Shown here one piece after another: positions 1-8,749 of a stretch of 64,000 nucleotides of DNA. The DNA is taken from positions 1,550,001-1,614,000 of the forward strand of contig NZ_CP104143.1 of NCBI RefSeq assembly GCF_025200715.1, in the 5' to 3' direction. The notes beneath the pieces are model-generated. The model was not told the DNA's origin and searched no databases. It saw only the letters and a program-made list of their open reading frames with translations. The first letter of the stretch is position 1, and each line of letters begins with the position of its first letter. Source of the stretch: Rhizobium sullae (GTDB lineage Bacteria; Pseudomonadota; Alphaproteobacteria; Rhizobiales; Rhizobiaceae). Made by a program: the position numbers and the translations under genes.

Positions 1-909
1 GTTTGGCAGCTCAGTGAGATAGTCGTGAAGCGCCAGATGCTCGATGCTTTCCCTGGCGGCTTCGAGCTCCTGATTGCGGGCTTCCGCGAGATCCTTCGCC
101 TTCTGCAGATCGTTGCGAAGACTGACCTCTTCGGTCACATCCCAATTTGCGCCAATGAGCTTGCGCTTGCCGTCGGCATCCAAGAAGAAAGCCGAGCGGG
201 CGCGAATGACGCGTTCGGCGCCGTCGCCGCGGATGATGCGGAACTCTTGCAGCAGGCCGCGGTCTTTTTCGAGACTTATTTCCAAGTTCTTCAGCGTGCC
301 TTCGCGGTCATCCGGATGCAGCGCCTGCTCCCATGCTTCACTGAGCTTTATGCGCGGCGTGCCCTCAAGCCCGTACATCGCCAGCAAGCGGTCGTCCCAC
401 TCGACGGTTCCGGCATCGAGATCGGCTTCAAAAACGCCGATGCGCGAGATTTCGAGAGCGAGATCCAGCCTGCGCGATAGGTGCTCGAGCATTTCCTCGG
501 ATCGCTTGCGGGCCGTGATGTCCGTATCCGTGCCGACGATGCGCGCAGGGGCGCCGTCTTCGTCCCACTCCACACACGCGCCGCGGCATTCGATCCAGAC
601 CCAATGGCCGTCCCTGTGGCGCTCCCGGTATTCGAAAACATGGTAATCCGGGTCGCCGGCGATCTGCTTTCCGATGGCCTCAATGACGAAATCCCGGTCA
701 TCGGGATGAAGAAGTTTGATCCATTCCTCATAGTCCCCGTCGGCTTCCTCGTCCGGAGCCAGGCCGCGGATTTCCTTCCAAGTGTCGGAGTAGTATTTGG
801 TCCCGGCCCGGTTGTTGTGATCCCAGACGCCGAGCCCGGAACCAACGAGCGCATAGTTCCAACGGCTCTCGCGTTCAGCCAGATCGGAGGCATCCGGTGC
901 CGGCTTCAT
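1..909 (-). CDS. PAS-domain sensor / probable diguanylate cyclase, 3' end outside the window
   Basis: Reading the minus strand gives an open frame from an ATG at 909 to the window edge, about 303 residues. The first roughly 130 residues form a PAS/PAC unit: a WNYALVGSGLGVWDHN start, a LHPDDRDFV segment, and a PAC-like end with GTDTDITARK. A second PAS/PAC follows, with LDLALEISRIGVFEADL and GANWDVTEE. The last visible residues, LALHDYLTELPN, are the usual first motif of a GGDEF domain. The protein is therefore probably a cytoplasmic sensor that makes cyclic di-GMP, but the GGDEF active site lies off the edge and an EAL domain could follow. The frame stays open upstream; a GTG at 960 is an alternative start and neither has a strong ribosome binding site. 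Confidence 0.75.
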   Translation of the reverse strand, partial: MKPAPDASDLAERESRWNYALVGSGLGVWDHNNRAGTKYYSDTWKEIRGLAPDEEADGDYEEWIKLLHPDDRDFVIEAIGKQIAGDPDYHVFEYRERHRDGHWVWIECRGACVEWDEDGAPARIVGTDTDITARKRSEEMLEHLSRRLDLALEISRIGVFEADLDAGTVEWDDRLLAMYGLEGTPRIKLSEAWEQALHPDDREGTLKNLEISLEKDRGLLQEFRIIRGDGAERVIRARSAFFLDADGKRKLIGANWDVTEEVSLRNDLQKAKDLAEARNQELEAARESIEHLALHDYLTELPN

Positions 910-1062
910 CACAAGCTTGTCGTCCGTATCGATGGCGCTGACCTGTTTTCGATTCTTCACTGCGCACTCGCTCAATTCGCGTGTAGGCAGTTTGAAGTTA
1001 TTGAATAAAATAATTGTTAAGCAATGCCTGAAGGACGTGGAAAACTTTCGGTTTTCCAGAGC

Positions 1063-1617
1063 CTAAGGCTTCAGGCGGCTCAGGAATTGCGCGAAGACCA
1101 TCGTGCCTTCGGGCCAGGGGCCGTGACCTGACTCCGCGTTGATATGGCCAGATTCGCCGGCGTCGATCAGAAGCGAGCCCCAGCTTGCGGCGATGTCGTC
1201 GGCATGCTCATAGCTGCCGAAAGGATCGTTGCGGCTTGCCACCGTGATCGCAGGGAAGGGCAGTGGCTCGCGCGGGTAGGGGCCGAAAGTCATCAGATGC
1301 TTCGGGCGGATCTTCGGGTTGGCGACCTCGGGCGGCGCCACGAAGAAGGCGCCGGCCACCTTCTTCCTGAAACGCGGGATCGCGTGGATGGCCGACGGTA
1401 TGCCAAGCGAGTGGGCGACAAGGACAACGGGGCGGGAGGAGGCGTTCACTTCCTCGGCGATGCGGGCGACCCAATCGTCGAGGACCGGCTTCGACCATTC
1501 GGCCTGTTCGACGCGCCGCGCCGTGCTGAGCTTTGCTTCCCAGCGGCTCTGCCAGTGGTCGGGACCGGAATTCGTGTAGCCGGGGATGATGAGAATATCG
1601 AGGTCAGAAGCTTTCAT
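1063..1617 (-). CDS. RBBP9/YdeN-type alpha/beta hydrolase
   Basis: A 184-residue protein beginning MKASDLDILIIPGYTNSG. This is the typical opening of the small RBBP9/YdeN serine hydrolase family, in which an early PGY segment is followed by a DHWQSRW motif. The nucleophile elbow is VAHSLG (Ser in a GxSxG variant), and the C-terminal GESGHIN segment supplies the His. An Asp in the SRNDPFGSYEHA segment is the likely third triad member. The frame could be extended 56 codons upstream, but that extension would overlap the divergent gene beginning at 1784 and has no family resemblance, so the ATG at 1617 is preferred. The substrate is unknown and the protein is probably cytoplasmic. Confidence 0.8.
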   Translation of the reverse strand: MKASDLDILIIPGYTNSGPDHWQSRWEAKLSTARRVEQAEWSKPVLDDWVARIAEEVNASSRPVVLVAHSLGIPSAIHAIPRFRKKVAGAFFVAPPEVANPKIRPKHLMTFGPYPREPLPFPAITVASRNDPFGSYEHADDIAASWGSLLIDAGESGHINAESGHGPWPEGTMVFAQFLSRLKP

Positions 1618-1783
1618 GATGCCGCCGATGTGAGAAAGCTTGGCCGCTCTGTCAAGGGAAAGCGCGACAACGGCGGCGAAATTCGTTATGATCGCGCCAT
1701 TGCCGGTTGCGGATTCTCGTGTCGGCTGCGTCATTGCCGACACTTTTCCGCCGCCGGTTGATCGGCTTACGGAGGAGAAAGCC

Positions 1784-2581
1784 ATGCCGGCATTTCATGT
1801 CATGACAGGATCCGGTGAGCGCTATGCGCGCCTTGCCGTCAACAAGATCAGTACCGCAGACGTCTTCGACGCGCTCCGGCGGGGGCTGGACGATTTTCGC
1901 GAAAAGCCTTCTCACTACGTGTTCTTATGCCTCATGTATCCGATCGCCGGCATTTTCCTCTTCCTTGCGTCATCGGGCGCCAACCTGTTGCCGATGATCT
2001 TTCCGCTGATGTCCGGCTTCGCGCTGATCGGGCCGATCGCCGCCATCGGGCTCTACGAAATCAGCCGGCGCCGTGAGGCCGGTCTCGATACGTCGTGGGC
2101 GCATGCGCTCGAAGTCAGGCAGTCGCCCGCCTTGCCGTCCATCATCGTCGGCGGATTGCTGCTGTTTGGCTTCTTCATCGTCTGGCTCGTTGCCGCTCAG
2201 GCACTCTACACGAGCCTGTTCGGCGACGTTTTCCCACGGTCGATGGAGGTGTTCATATCGCAGATATTTGGCACGTCCGAAGGCATACAGTTGATCGTCT
2301 GGGGCAATCTGCTGGGACTTGTCTTCGCGATCGTGGTTCTGGCGACGACCGTCGTCACTTTCCCTCTACTTCTCGATCGCGACGTCGGGCTCGTGGCTGC
2401 GATGGCGGCATCGATCCGCGCCACTGTCGTCAATCCGCTGCCGGTCATGCTGTGGGGCTTGATCATTGCCGCGGCGCTGATCGTGGGCACGATCCCGCTG
2501 TTCGTCGGCCTGGCCCTAGTGATGCCTATACTCGGCCACGCGACATGGCATCTCTATAGAAAACTGATCGCGCCCGCATAA
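1784..2581 (+). CDS. DUF2189-like integral membrane protein
   Basis: A 265-residue membrane protein. The start at 1784 is chosen because GGAGGAGAAA lies just upstream at 1771-1780. A soluble stretch of about 45 residues (with the ISTADVFDALRRGLDDFREKP pattern) precedes roughly six hydrophobic segments. These include one near residues 50-90 (YVFLCLMYPIAGIFLFLASS), a pair around 125-150 and two at the C-terminus. The N-terminal pattern followed by several helices fits the DUF2189 family of alphaproteobacterial inner-membrane proteins, whose function is unknown. It is divergent from the RBBP9-like hydrolase and probably a single gene. Confidence 0.7.
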   Translation: MPAFHVMTGSGERYARLAVNKISTADVFDALRRGLDDFREKPSHYVFLCLMYPIAGIFLFLASSGANLLPMIFPLMSGFALIGPIAAIGLYEISRRREAGLDTSWAHALEVRQSPALPSIIVGGLLLFGFFIVWLVAAQALYTSLFGDVFPRSMEVFISQIFGTSEGIQLIVWGNLLGLVFAIVVLATTVVTFPLLLDRDVGLVAAMAASIRATVVNPLPVMLWGLIIAAALIVGTIPLFVGLALVMPILGHATWHLYRKLIAPA

Positions 2582-2666
2582 GGCGAGCTGCAGTCTGTGC
2601 GTTAAGCGGGCGGAACCTGCAACCTCTTTCAAAGTTAATCTGACGATGCTTTTGAAGGAGGTTGCC

Positions 2667-3131
2667 ATGGCAACGCCGCAGCAGGTCTTTGCCCGTTTCG
2701 CCAGCACGGTGTCGGAATGGGCGGGCAAGCCGGCTATTTTCGTCCTCGCGCTTGCGACCGTCATCGTTTGGGCCGTCTCAGGGCCTTTCTTCGACTATTC
2801 GGAAACATGGCAGCTGGTCATCAATACCGGCACGACGATCGTGACCTTCCTCATGGTGTTCGTACTGCAGAACGCGCAGACGCGCGATACCCGCGCCATC
2901 CAGGCCAAGCTCGATGAACTCATCCTGACCAGCCGTGCCGAGAACCGCTTCATCGGCATCGAAAATCTCGACGACGAGGCTCTGGAACACATGGACCGGT
3001 TGGTGGCAAAGGCCGCCAAAGAGAAAGGCTCGACGGAAGCCGGCTCGGTATCGGAGGCTGGTGGAAGAAAAGGCACGAGATCGCCGGGCAGTAAACGCGT
3101 TGCGCCGTCGAAAGCACGAAAGCAGAAATGA
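2667..3131 (+). CDS. low-affinity iron permease family protein (small membrane protein)
   Basis: A 154-residue protein starting at ATG 2667 behind the ribosome binding site GAAGGAG (2654-2660). Two transmembrane helices (about residues 20-38 and 45-67) contain WAGKPAIFVLALATVIVWAV and a TWQLVINTGTTIVTFLMVF-like second helix. These are followed by QNAQTRDTRAIQAKLDELI, the hallmark of the low-affinity Fe/Cu permease family (PF04120). The C-terminal 40 residues are a low-complexity, lysine- and arginine-rich tail (GGRKGTRSPGSKRVAPSKARK). Iron transport by bacterial members is largely assumed from the fungal Fet4 resemblance. Here only two helices are present, so a real transport role is uncertain. 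Confidence 0.75.
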   Translation: MATPQQVFARFASTVSEWAGKPAIFVLALATVIVWAVSGPFFDYSETWQLVINTGTTIVTFLMVFVLQNAQTRDTRAIQAKLDELILTSRAENRFIGIENLDDEALEHMDRLVAKAAKEKGSTEAGSVSEAGGRKGTRSPGSKRVAPSKARKQK

Positions 3132-3481
3132 AAACGGCCCCCCTGACGTCAGCGTTCCCCGAAATATCGAAAGTGGCGGTTGGCGGGAATATCCCTCATA
3201 GCAGCCCATGAGATATTCCCGTGTGGGCGATTTCTTCGGAAATCACAAACATCTCCCGTTCCTCTCACGTCGTTGGCGCGCCTGCTTCATCCTGTTGCAT
3301 CCGTATAAAAATCGGTTGCATGCACGCAATTTTGATTTTATTCTGCAACCAGTTGCTAATTGCAATCACACATCCTTATCGGCAGAGCAGCCGTCACTCA
3401 CCACGCTCGTGAGCTCATCGTGAAGCGAGCAGAAGACGCAGTGCGCGGGGCGGAAGGCTTCCCAATCGAGAAGGAACAAGC
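3132..3481. other. 350-bp intergenic region with hairpin and repeated TTGCA elements
   Basis: No convincing gene lies here; two short frames on the plus strand have no family character. The first half holds a hairpin at 3185-3220: GGGAATAT pairs with ATATTCCC, with an inner CTCAT/ATGAG stem. No T-run follows, so it is not a classical terminator. The second half is AT-rich and carries GTTGCAT at 3294-3300. It also has GGTTGCA at 3314-3320 facing TGCAACC at 3344-3350, a perfect 7-bp inverted repeat, and another TTGCAAT near 3358. It probably contains the promoter and operator of the hydrolase gene at 3482. Confidence 0.45.
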
Positions 3482-4330
3482 ATGGTCAAATTGACGATCA
3501 ACAGCGGAGACGTGAAACTGGCGACAGAAACATTCGGCGATCATTCGAATCCCGCAGTGCTGCTCATCATGGGCGCGATGGCTTCGATGCTATGGTGGCC
3601 GGACGAATTCTGCGAGCGTATTGCGGCTTCCGGCCGGTACGTGATCCGTTACGACAATCGGGACACCGGGCTCTCCACGGCCTATCCAACCGGTGAACCA
3701 GGCTATGCCTTCGCTGATATGGCGGAAGATGCAATCGCGATCCTTGACGGATATGGGATCGAAACGGCCCATCTCGTCGGGATGTCGCTCGGCGGCATGA
3801 TCGCTCAGTGGGTAACGCTTGGCCATCCGGATCGCGTCAAGACGCTGACGTTAATCAGCTCCAGTCCGCTGGGGATTGACGGTCTGCCGCCGTTCACGGA
3901 AGCCTATGGCGAGCACGCGGCAACGGCAGAGGCGGTCGACTGGAGCAACCGCGCAAGCGTCCTCGACTTCATGACAAGGGATGCGCGCATGGTAGCCAGC
4001 ACTTTGCATCCGCATGATGCCGGCGCTGCACGACGGTTAGTAGAACAGGACCTAGATCGGGCGCGCTCCTTTGCAAGCGCGACTAATCATTTCCTGCTCG
4101 AAGGTGGTGACGACGGTAGCCCCAAGAACGCGGGCGACCTGTCGGTGCCGCTCCTCGTCATTCATGGAACTTCCGACCCGATATTTCCAATCGCTCATGG
4201 CGAAGCTCTCGTCCGAGCGGTTTCCGGCTCGACGCTGCAACGCGTCGAGGGCGGCGGTCATGAGCTTCACAGAGAAGATTGGCCGCAGATCGTTAGCGCG
4301 ATCGTTTCACATACCGGAAACCGGCAATAA
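3482..4330 (+). CDS. alpha/beta-fold hydrolase
   Basis: A 282-residue alpha/beta hydrolase of the family that includes epoxide hydrolases, haloperoxidase-like enzymes and RdmC/DhmA-type esterases. The oxyanion region is VLLIMGAMASMLWWPDEF, the strand VIRYDNRDTGLS follows, and the nucleophile elbow is LVGMSLGGMIAQ (Ser near residue 103). The acid lies in LVIHGTSDPIFP and the His in GGGHELH near the C-terminus. The start has GAAGGA a few bases upstream. Its promoter region contains repeated TTGCA elements (3294-3360). It converges on purB, with only 12 bases between stop codons. The substrate cannot be inferred. Confidence 0.85.
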   Translation: MVKLTINSGDVKLATETFGDHSNPAVLLIMGAMASMLWWPDEFCERIAASGRYVIRYDNRDTGLSTAYPTGEPGYAFADMAEDAIAILDGYGIETAHLVGMSLGGMIAQWVTLGHPDRVKTLTLISSSPLGIDGLPPFTEAYGEHAATAEAVDWSNRASVLDFMTRDARMVASTLHPHDAGAARRLVEQDLDRARSFASATNHFLLEGGDDGSPKNAGDLSVPLLVIHGTSDPIFPIAHGEALVRAVSGSTLQRVEGGGHELHREDWPQIVSAIVSHTGNRQ

Positions 4331-4342
4331 AGCGCTCCGTGG

Positions 4343-5644
4343 TTAGCCGAAAACGCGCTTGAAGATAGTGTCCACATGTTTGGTATGGTAGCCAAGGTCG
4401 AACTTCTCGCGGAGATCTTCTTCGGACAGTGCTGCACGGACTTCCTGGTCGGCGAGTAGTTCTTCGAGAAAGTCCATGCCCTGTTCCCAGACCTTCATGG
4501 CGTTGCGCTGCACGAGGCGATAGGCGTCCTCGCGGGAAACGCCCGCCTGGGTAAGGGCCAGAAGAACCCGCTGCGAATGGACGAGGCCGCGGAACTTGTT
4601 GAGGTTCTTCTCCATGTTTTCGGGGTAAATCACGAGCTTTTCGACGACGCCGGCCAGGCGGTTCAGGGCAAAATCCAGCGTAATCGTTGTATCCGGGCCG
4701 ATGGCGCGCTCGACGCTCGAGTGGCTGATATCGCGCTCGTGCCAGAGTGCGACGTTCTCCAGTGCCGGAACGACTGACATGCGCACCAGGCGGGCAAGGC
4801 CGGTCAGGTTTTCGGTGAGAACCGGATTGCGCTTGTGCGGCATAGCGGACGAGCCCTTCTGGCCCGGCGAGAAGAATTCCTCGGCTTCCAGAACCTCGGT
4901 GCGCTGCATGTGGCGGATTTCGATCGCAACGTTCTCGATCGACGAGGCGATGACGCCGAGCGTGGCGAAGAACATCGCATGGCGGTCGCGGGGAATGACC
5001 TGGGTCGAAACCGGCTCGGGCGTGAGACCGAGCTTGGCGCAGACATGCTCCTCGACGCGCGGGTCGATATTGGCGAAGGTGCCGACTGCTCCGGAGATGG
5101 CACCGGTGGCAATCTCGGCGCGCGCCGCAACGAGGCGGGCGCGGTTGCGGTTCATCTCGGCATAGAAGCGGGCAAGGGTTAGCCCCATAGTGGTCGGCTC
5201 GGCGTGGATACCGTGGCTGCGGCCGATGCGGACCGTGTCCTTGTGCTCGAAGGCACGCGTCTTGAGCGCGGCGAGCACGCGGTCCATGCCGGCAAGCAAA
5301 ATGTCGGCGGCGCGCACCAGCTGGATGTTGAGCGTGGTGTCGAGCACGTCGGACGAGGTCATCCCCTGATGGACGAAGCGGCTGTCAGGCCCAACGAATT
5401 CGGCAAGGTGCGTCAGGAAGGCGATGACGTCATGTTTGGTGACCGCTTCGATCTCGTCGATCCTGGCGACGTCGAACTTGGCAGCCCCTCCCTTTTCCCA
5501 GATCGTCTTTGCTGCGTCCTTCGGAATGACGCCGAGTTCGGCCAGCGCGTCGCAGGCATGCGCTTCGATCTCGAACCAAATGCGGAACTTGGTTTCGGGC
5601 GACCAGATGGCGACCATCTCTGGGCGGGAGTAACGCGGGATCAT
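4343..5644 (-). CDS. purB: adenylosuccinate lyase
   Basis: A 433-residue protein of the fumarase/aspartase superfamily. It catalyses two steps of purine synthesis: SAICAR to AICAR plus fumarate, and adenylosuccinate to AMP plus fumarate. It begins MIPRYSRPEMVAIWSPETKF, typical of the short bacterial PurB form. The catalytic segments are TSSDVLDTTLNIQL, GRSHGIHAEPTTMGL (catalytic His) and the signature loop GSSAMPHKRNPVLTENL with its flexible Ser. The length is normal for the family. The other purine genes that often sit nearby in rhizobia are not within the window; the downstream minus-strand flank is the convergent hydrolase. Confidence 0.95.
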   Translation of the reverse strand: MIPRYSRPEMVAIWSPETKFRIWFEIEAHACDALAELGVIPKDAAKTIWEKGGAAKFDVARIDEIEAVTKHDVIAFLTHLAEFVGPDSRFVHQGMTSSDVLDTTLNIQLVRAADILLAGMDRVLAALKTRAFEHKDTVRIGRSHGIHAEPTTMGLTLARFYAEMNRNRARLVAARAEIATGAISGAVGTFANIDPRVEEHVCAKLGLTPEPVSTQVIPRDRHAMFFATLGVIASSIENVAIEIRHMQRTEVLEAEEFFSPGQKGSSAMPHKRNPVLTENLTGLARLVRMSVVPALENVALWHERDISHSSVERAIGPDTTITLDFALNRLAGVVEKLVIYPENMEKNLNKFRGLVHSQRVLLALTQAGVSREDAYRLVQRNAMKVWEQGMDFLEELLADQEVRAALSEEDLREKFDLGYHTKHVDTIFKRVFG

Positions 5645-5708
5645 GGCTCACTGCTTTCGTTGCGAGGAAGACTTTCTGGCGCCCCTGTAGCAAAGACGCG
5701 CGGTAATC

Positions 5709-6194
5709 TCAACGCATGCGTTTCGCAAGCGCGTAGCTGGTTACAAGCAGGCAGACCAGGCCAAACGGCAAGAAGAGCCGCAGACCGAGCACGAGGAACT
5801 GATAGACGGCGTTCGCGCCGGTAAAGATGAGCTGATAGGTCCAGATGAGGCTGCCGAACGGCGCGTGCCAGCGCGAATAGAAAATGCGGTAGTCCATGGA
5901 AAAGAGGAATGCCGTCATCAGCATCGTGCCTGCCGTCAGGCAGACGAAGAAGGCGGCAAAGCGCGTTTCGATCCGCCGCCGATAAGCAAAGAAGCGGGCA
6001 ATCGGCAACATGAAGGGCCAGGAGAGAAGTCCACCCGCAAAATAGAGACGCGCCAGTTCGATCGCGTGGCCCGTCTCGAAGCGGTTGCGCATGTAAAGCG
6101 TCGTCATCGCCGAGGCCATCATCATGAGGCCCCAAAGCGCCGCGCCGCCAAACAGCTCGAAATAGGGTGGTCTGGCAGCGCGTATCCGTTCCAT
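5709..6194 (-). CDS. rhizobial integral membrane protein of unknown function
   Basis: A 161-residue membrane protein starting at ATG 6194 (MERIRAARPPYFELFGG). About four hydrophobic segments are visible: near residues 15-33 (AALWGLMMMASAMTTLY), 48-68, 80-100 and the C-terminal LFLPFGLVCLLVTSYALAKR. I do not recognise a named family with certainty; similar short proteins next to purB or rpe are common in rhizobia. The longer reading to 6392 is rejected because it would run into rpe. The gene follows rpe on the same strand with a 16-base gap, so the two are probably co-transcribed. Confidence 0.65.
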   Translation of the reverse strand: MERIRAARPPYFELFGGAALWGLMMMASAMTTLYMRNRFETGHAIELARLYFAGGLLSWPFMLPIARFFAYRRRIETRFAAFFVCLTAGTMLMTAFLFSMDYRIFYSRWHAPFGSLIWTYQLIFTGANAVYQFLVLGLRLFLPFGLVCLLVTSYALAKRMR

Positions 6195-6210
6195 TGTCAG
6201 GGATCTAATC

Positions 6211-6888
6211 TCATGCGCGCCCGGCCTCGGCAGCGCTTCGCAGGTCGCTGATGGCCTTGCGGTAGGCGTCGACCGAGCCACCCTTGAAGATCGCCGAGCC
6301 AGCAACGAGCACATTGCCGCCCGCCTTGCCGACGATCGGCGCGGTCTCGACCGTGACGCCGCCGTCGACCTCAAGCTCGATCGGCCTGTCACCGATCAGG
6401 GATTTCGCGGCGGCAATCTTCCCGGCCATCGCGGGAATGAATTTCTGGCCGCCGAAGCCGGGGTTCACCGACATGATGAGGATGAGGTCGACGTCGTCGA
6501 GAACATTTTCGATCGCCGACAGCGGCGTTGCCGGATTGATCGTCACGCCGGCCCTCTTGCCGAGATTGCGGATCGTCTGCAGCGAGCGGTGAAGATGCGG
6601 ACCTGCCTCGGCATGGACCGTGATGCGGTCGCAGCCGGCCTTGGCGAAGGCCTCTAGATAGGGATCAGCCGGCGAGATCATCAGGTGGCAGTCGAAGGTT
6701 GCGTCCGTATAGGAGCGCAACGATTTGATGACGTCGGCGCCGAAGGAGATGTTCGGCACGAAATGGCCGTCCATGACGTCGAGGTGGATCCAGTCGGCGC
6801 CTGCTGCCGTGACGTCGCGCACTTCCTGTCCGAGCTTGGCAAAATCCGCAGCCAAGATGGAGGGGGCGATCCGGATTGGCAGGGTCAT
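6211..6888 (-). CDS. rpe: ribulose-phosphate 3-epimerase
   Basis: A 225-residue TIM-barrel enzyme that interconverts ribulose 5-phosphate and xylulose 5-phosphate in the pentose phosphate pathway, and in the Calvin cycle where present. It starts [17 protein letters not shown]. The metal and catalytic motifs are clear: [36 protein letters not shown] and LEVDGGV, ending with the phosphate-binding [16 protein letters not shown] precedes the ATG at 6888; an in-frame GTG four codons upstream is possible but leaves little room for a binding site. Confidence 0.95.
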   Translation of the reverse strand: MTLPIRIAPSILAADFAKLGQEVRDVTAAGADWIHLDVMDGHFVPNISFGADVIKSLRSYTDATFDCHLMISPADPYLEAFAKAGCDRITVHAEAGPHLHRSLQTIRNLGKRAGVTINPATPLSAIENVLDDVDLILIMSVNPGFGGQKFIPAMAGKIAAAKSLIGDRPIELEVDGGVTVETAPIVGKAGGNVLVAGSAIFKGGSVDAYRKAISDLRSAAEAGRA

Positions 6889-6987
6889 GGTACTTCTCAC
6901 TCCTCGGGAATTCGCGGCGGTTTAGCAGGACACGGGCGAACGGGCAACAGCATGGCGCGCACCCGTAAACTCTGCGTAAATGGCATT

Positions 6988-8061
6988 CTAATCTCCGGGC
7001 GCGGCGAACGTGCCGCGGCGCCATTCCAGCAGCCTGTAAGGGTTCTCCGAAAGCTCGTGGCCGGCGGTGAACGTCAGATCGCCGATCGGCGTATAGAACG
7101 TCGTCCCGACGAGTTTTTCCGCCACCGTCTCTCCTTCCGCCGTGGCAGTCGTTGCCGCCTGCTGCGCGATGGCTGCTGCTGCGACTGCCGGCAGGACATA
7201 GCCTTCAGGCTCGATGCCTTGCGCCCGCAATGCTGCCGCTGCGGCTTGTGCGGGCCGCAACGTGTCGAATTCCGGCATGGTGACCGCACGCACGCCGTCT
7301 GGAAGCGGCAGCGGCTGATTTGCCGCCCGCATGGCATCTCCGCCCAGAATATCGAGCGGAATCTTCTCCGCTGCGGCGTCTCGAGCGATGACAGCGACGT
7401 CGGCGCGGTCGCCGCCGATGAAAACCTTGGTGGCACCGGCCTTCCTCAGGCGGCGGACGAGGGCGATCTGCTGGTCTTGACCCGGCCGATAGGTATCCGT
7501 AAAGACGGGCTTCAGCCCTTTTTCCTCAAGCGCATTCCGGACGGCCTCGGTCAGTTCGCGGCCATGGATGGTGCCGTCCTCTATGAGGGCTATCGGGGCT
7601 GCCTCCCAGTCGTTGAGGATCGCTTCGATGATGCGTGCGGCTTCGGCGCCATCGGCTGGCGCCAGGCGAAACAGCGGCCAGCCGTTTTTCAATGCATCCT
7701 CCATCAGAATGCGGGCGCGCACCGAGACGGTGATCGCCGGGATGTTCGCATCCTTGAGCTTGGGCAGTACGCTTTCCAGCGTCTCGCTGCAGAGAAAACC
7801 GATCGCGACCTGCACCTTGGCGTTCACCAGCGCATCGGCAATCGCGGCACTACTGTTTTCCTCGCAGGGCTCATTGATCGCGACGACAGTGTTGCCATCC
7901 TTGGTGATCTGATAGCTCGCCCCGGCGAAAACCTGCGCGCCGAGCTGCTGCAGGCTGCCTCCCTGGGGAGCGACAACGCCGATCGTAACACCCGTGGCAT
8001 GGCTTGCGGCGGCTGCCAGAAACAGCATCGAAAAAGCCGCTATGCCACGCAGAATATTCAT
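6988..8061 (-). CDS. periplasmic binding-fold protein, branched-chain amino acid ABC type
   Basis: A 357-residue protein starting at ATG 8061 with a signal peptide (NILRGIAAFSMLFLAAAASHA, cleavage near residue 23). The mature part has the two-lobed type I periplasmic binding fold of the Leu/Ile/Val family: TIGVVAPQGG, a QVAIGFLCSETLESVLPKL segment, IPAITVSV, and APIALIEDGTIHGRELTEAV with TKVFIGGDRADVAVIAR. No permease or ATPase gene is adjacent. It therefore either serves a transporter encoded elsewhere or acts as a sensor or binding protein on its own. The ligand cannot be told from the sequence. Confidence 0.8.
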   Translation of the reverse strand: MNILRGIAAFSMLFLAAAASHATGVTIGVVAPQGGSLQQLGAQVFAGASYQITKDGNTVVAINEPCEENSSAAIADALVNAKVQVAIGFLCSETLESVLPKLKDANIPAITVSVRARILMEDALKNGWPLFRLAPADGAEAARIIEAILNDWEAAPIALIEDGTIHGRELTEAVRNALEEKGLKPVFTDTYRPGQDQQIALVRRLRKAGATKVFIGGDRADVAVIARDAAAEKIPLDILGGDAMRAANQPLPLPDGVRAVTMPEFDTLRPAQAAAAALRAQGIEPEGYVLPAVAAAAIAQQAATTATAEGETVAEKLVGTTFYTPIGDLTFTAGHELSENPYRLLEWRRGTFAAPGD

Positions 8062-8234
8062 GAAAATCGCCGTTTCCCTGTCGCCCTCCATGCCCTTTTA
8101 GCTGCCCGGCGGCAATCGTCAAAGAAAAACAGGCCGAATGCGCCGCATTTCGTCGGCTTCATTGTAGAAAAGGTAACCGATGGCATCCATATTAGCGGCA
8201 CGAGAATAGGCGGCGCGGCCGCAGGAGACCGCAT

Positions 8235-8729
8235 TTGTTGAACAGGCAGCCGATCGATCCGCAGCTTTATCGCGATGCCATGAGCCGTTTCGGCGGTCAT
8301 GTGCAGCTTGTGACAACGGTGCTTGGCGAGACACGCCGCGGCGTGACGATCACCGCTGCCTGCTCGGTATCCGACGATCCTGCCTGCGTGCTCGTCTGCC
8401 TGAACAACAGCAACCCGAAGAACGACATTTTTTTTCAGAGCGGGATTTTTGCGCTGAATACGCTTGGCGCGCATCACCAGGCGCTCGCCGACGCCTTTTC
8501 GGGACGCGCGCCGATGAGCAACGACGAACGATTTGCGAGCGGCAGGTTCGAGAAGTTGGTCACCGGCGCGCCCGTGCTCTGGGATTCCCTCGCCTCCTTC
8601 GATTGCAAGGTCATGGAGATCAAGGAGATGTCGACTCACCACATCATCTTCGGCGAGGTCGTGGCCGTGCGTTTCAACGAAACAAAGCCGGCTCTGCTCT
8701 ATATGAACCGGGACTACCACGCGCTATAA
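8235..8729 (+). CDS. flavin reductase-like FMN-binding protein
   Basis: A 164-residue split-barrel flavin-binding protein of the RutF/HpaC class, which reduces FMN with NAD(P)H for a partner monooxygenase. Diagnostic parts are YRDAMSRFGGHVQLVTT, then RRGVTITAACSVSDDPACVLVC (FMN phosphate site) and the FALNTLGAHHQALADAFSG segment. I place the start at the first of two TTG codons (8235), because GCAGGAG lies seven bases upstream and the family begins at this point; no ATG fits. It sits directly upstream of the MoxR gene (20-base gap), but its monooxygenase partner is not visible in the window. Confidence 0.8.
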   Translation: MLNRQPIDPQLYRDAMSRFGGHVQLVTTVLGETRRGVTITAACSVSDDPACVLVCLNNSNPKNDIFFQSGIFALNTLGAHHQALADAFSGRAPMSNDERFASGRFEKLVTGAPVLWDSLASFDCKVMEIKEMSTHHIIFGEVVAVRFNETKPALLYMNRDYHAL

Positions 8730-8749
8730 CTCCCTAAAAGGGAGGAGAT

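Noticed and set aside
25..1008. Two adjoining plus-strand open frames (151 and 175 codons)
   Set aside because: They are antisense to the PAS/GGDEF gene, whose minus-strand frame carries real motifs.
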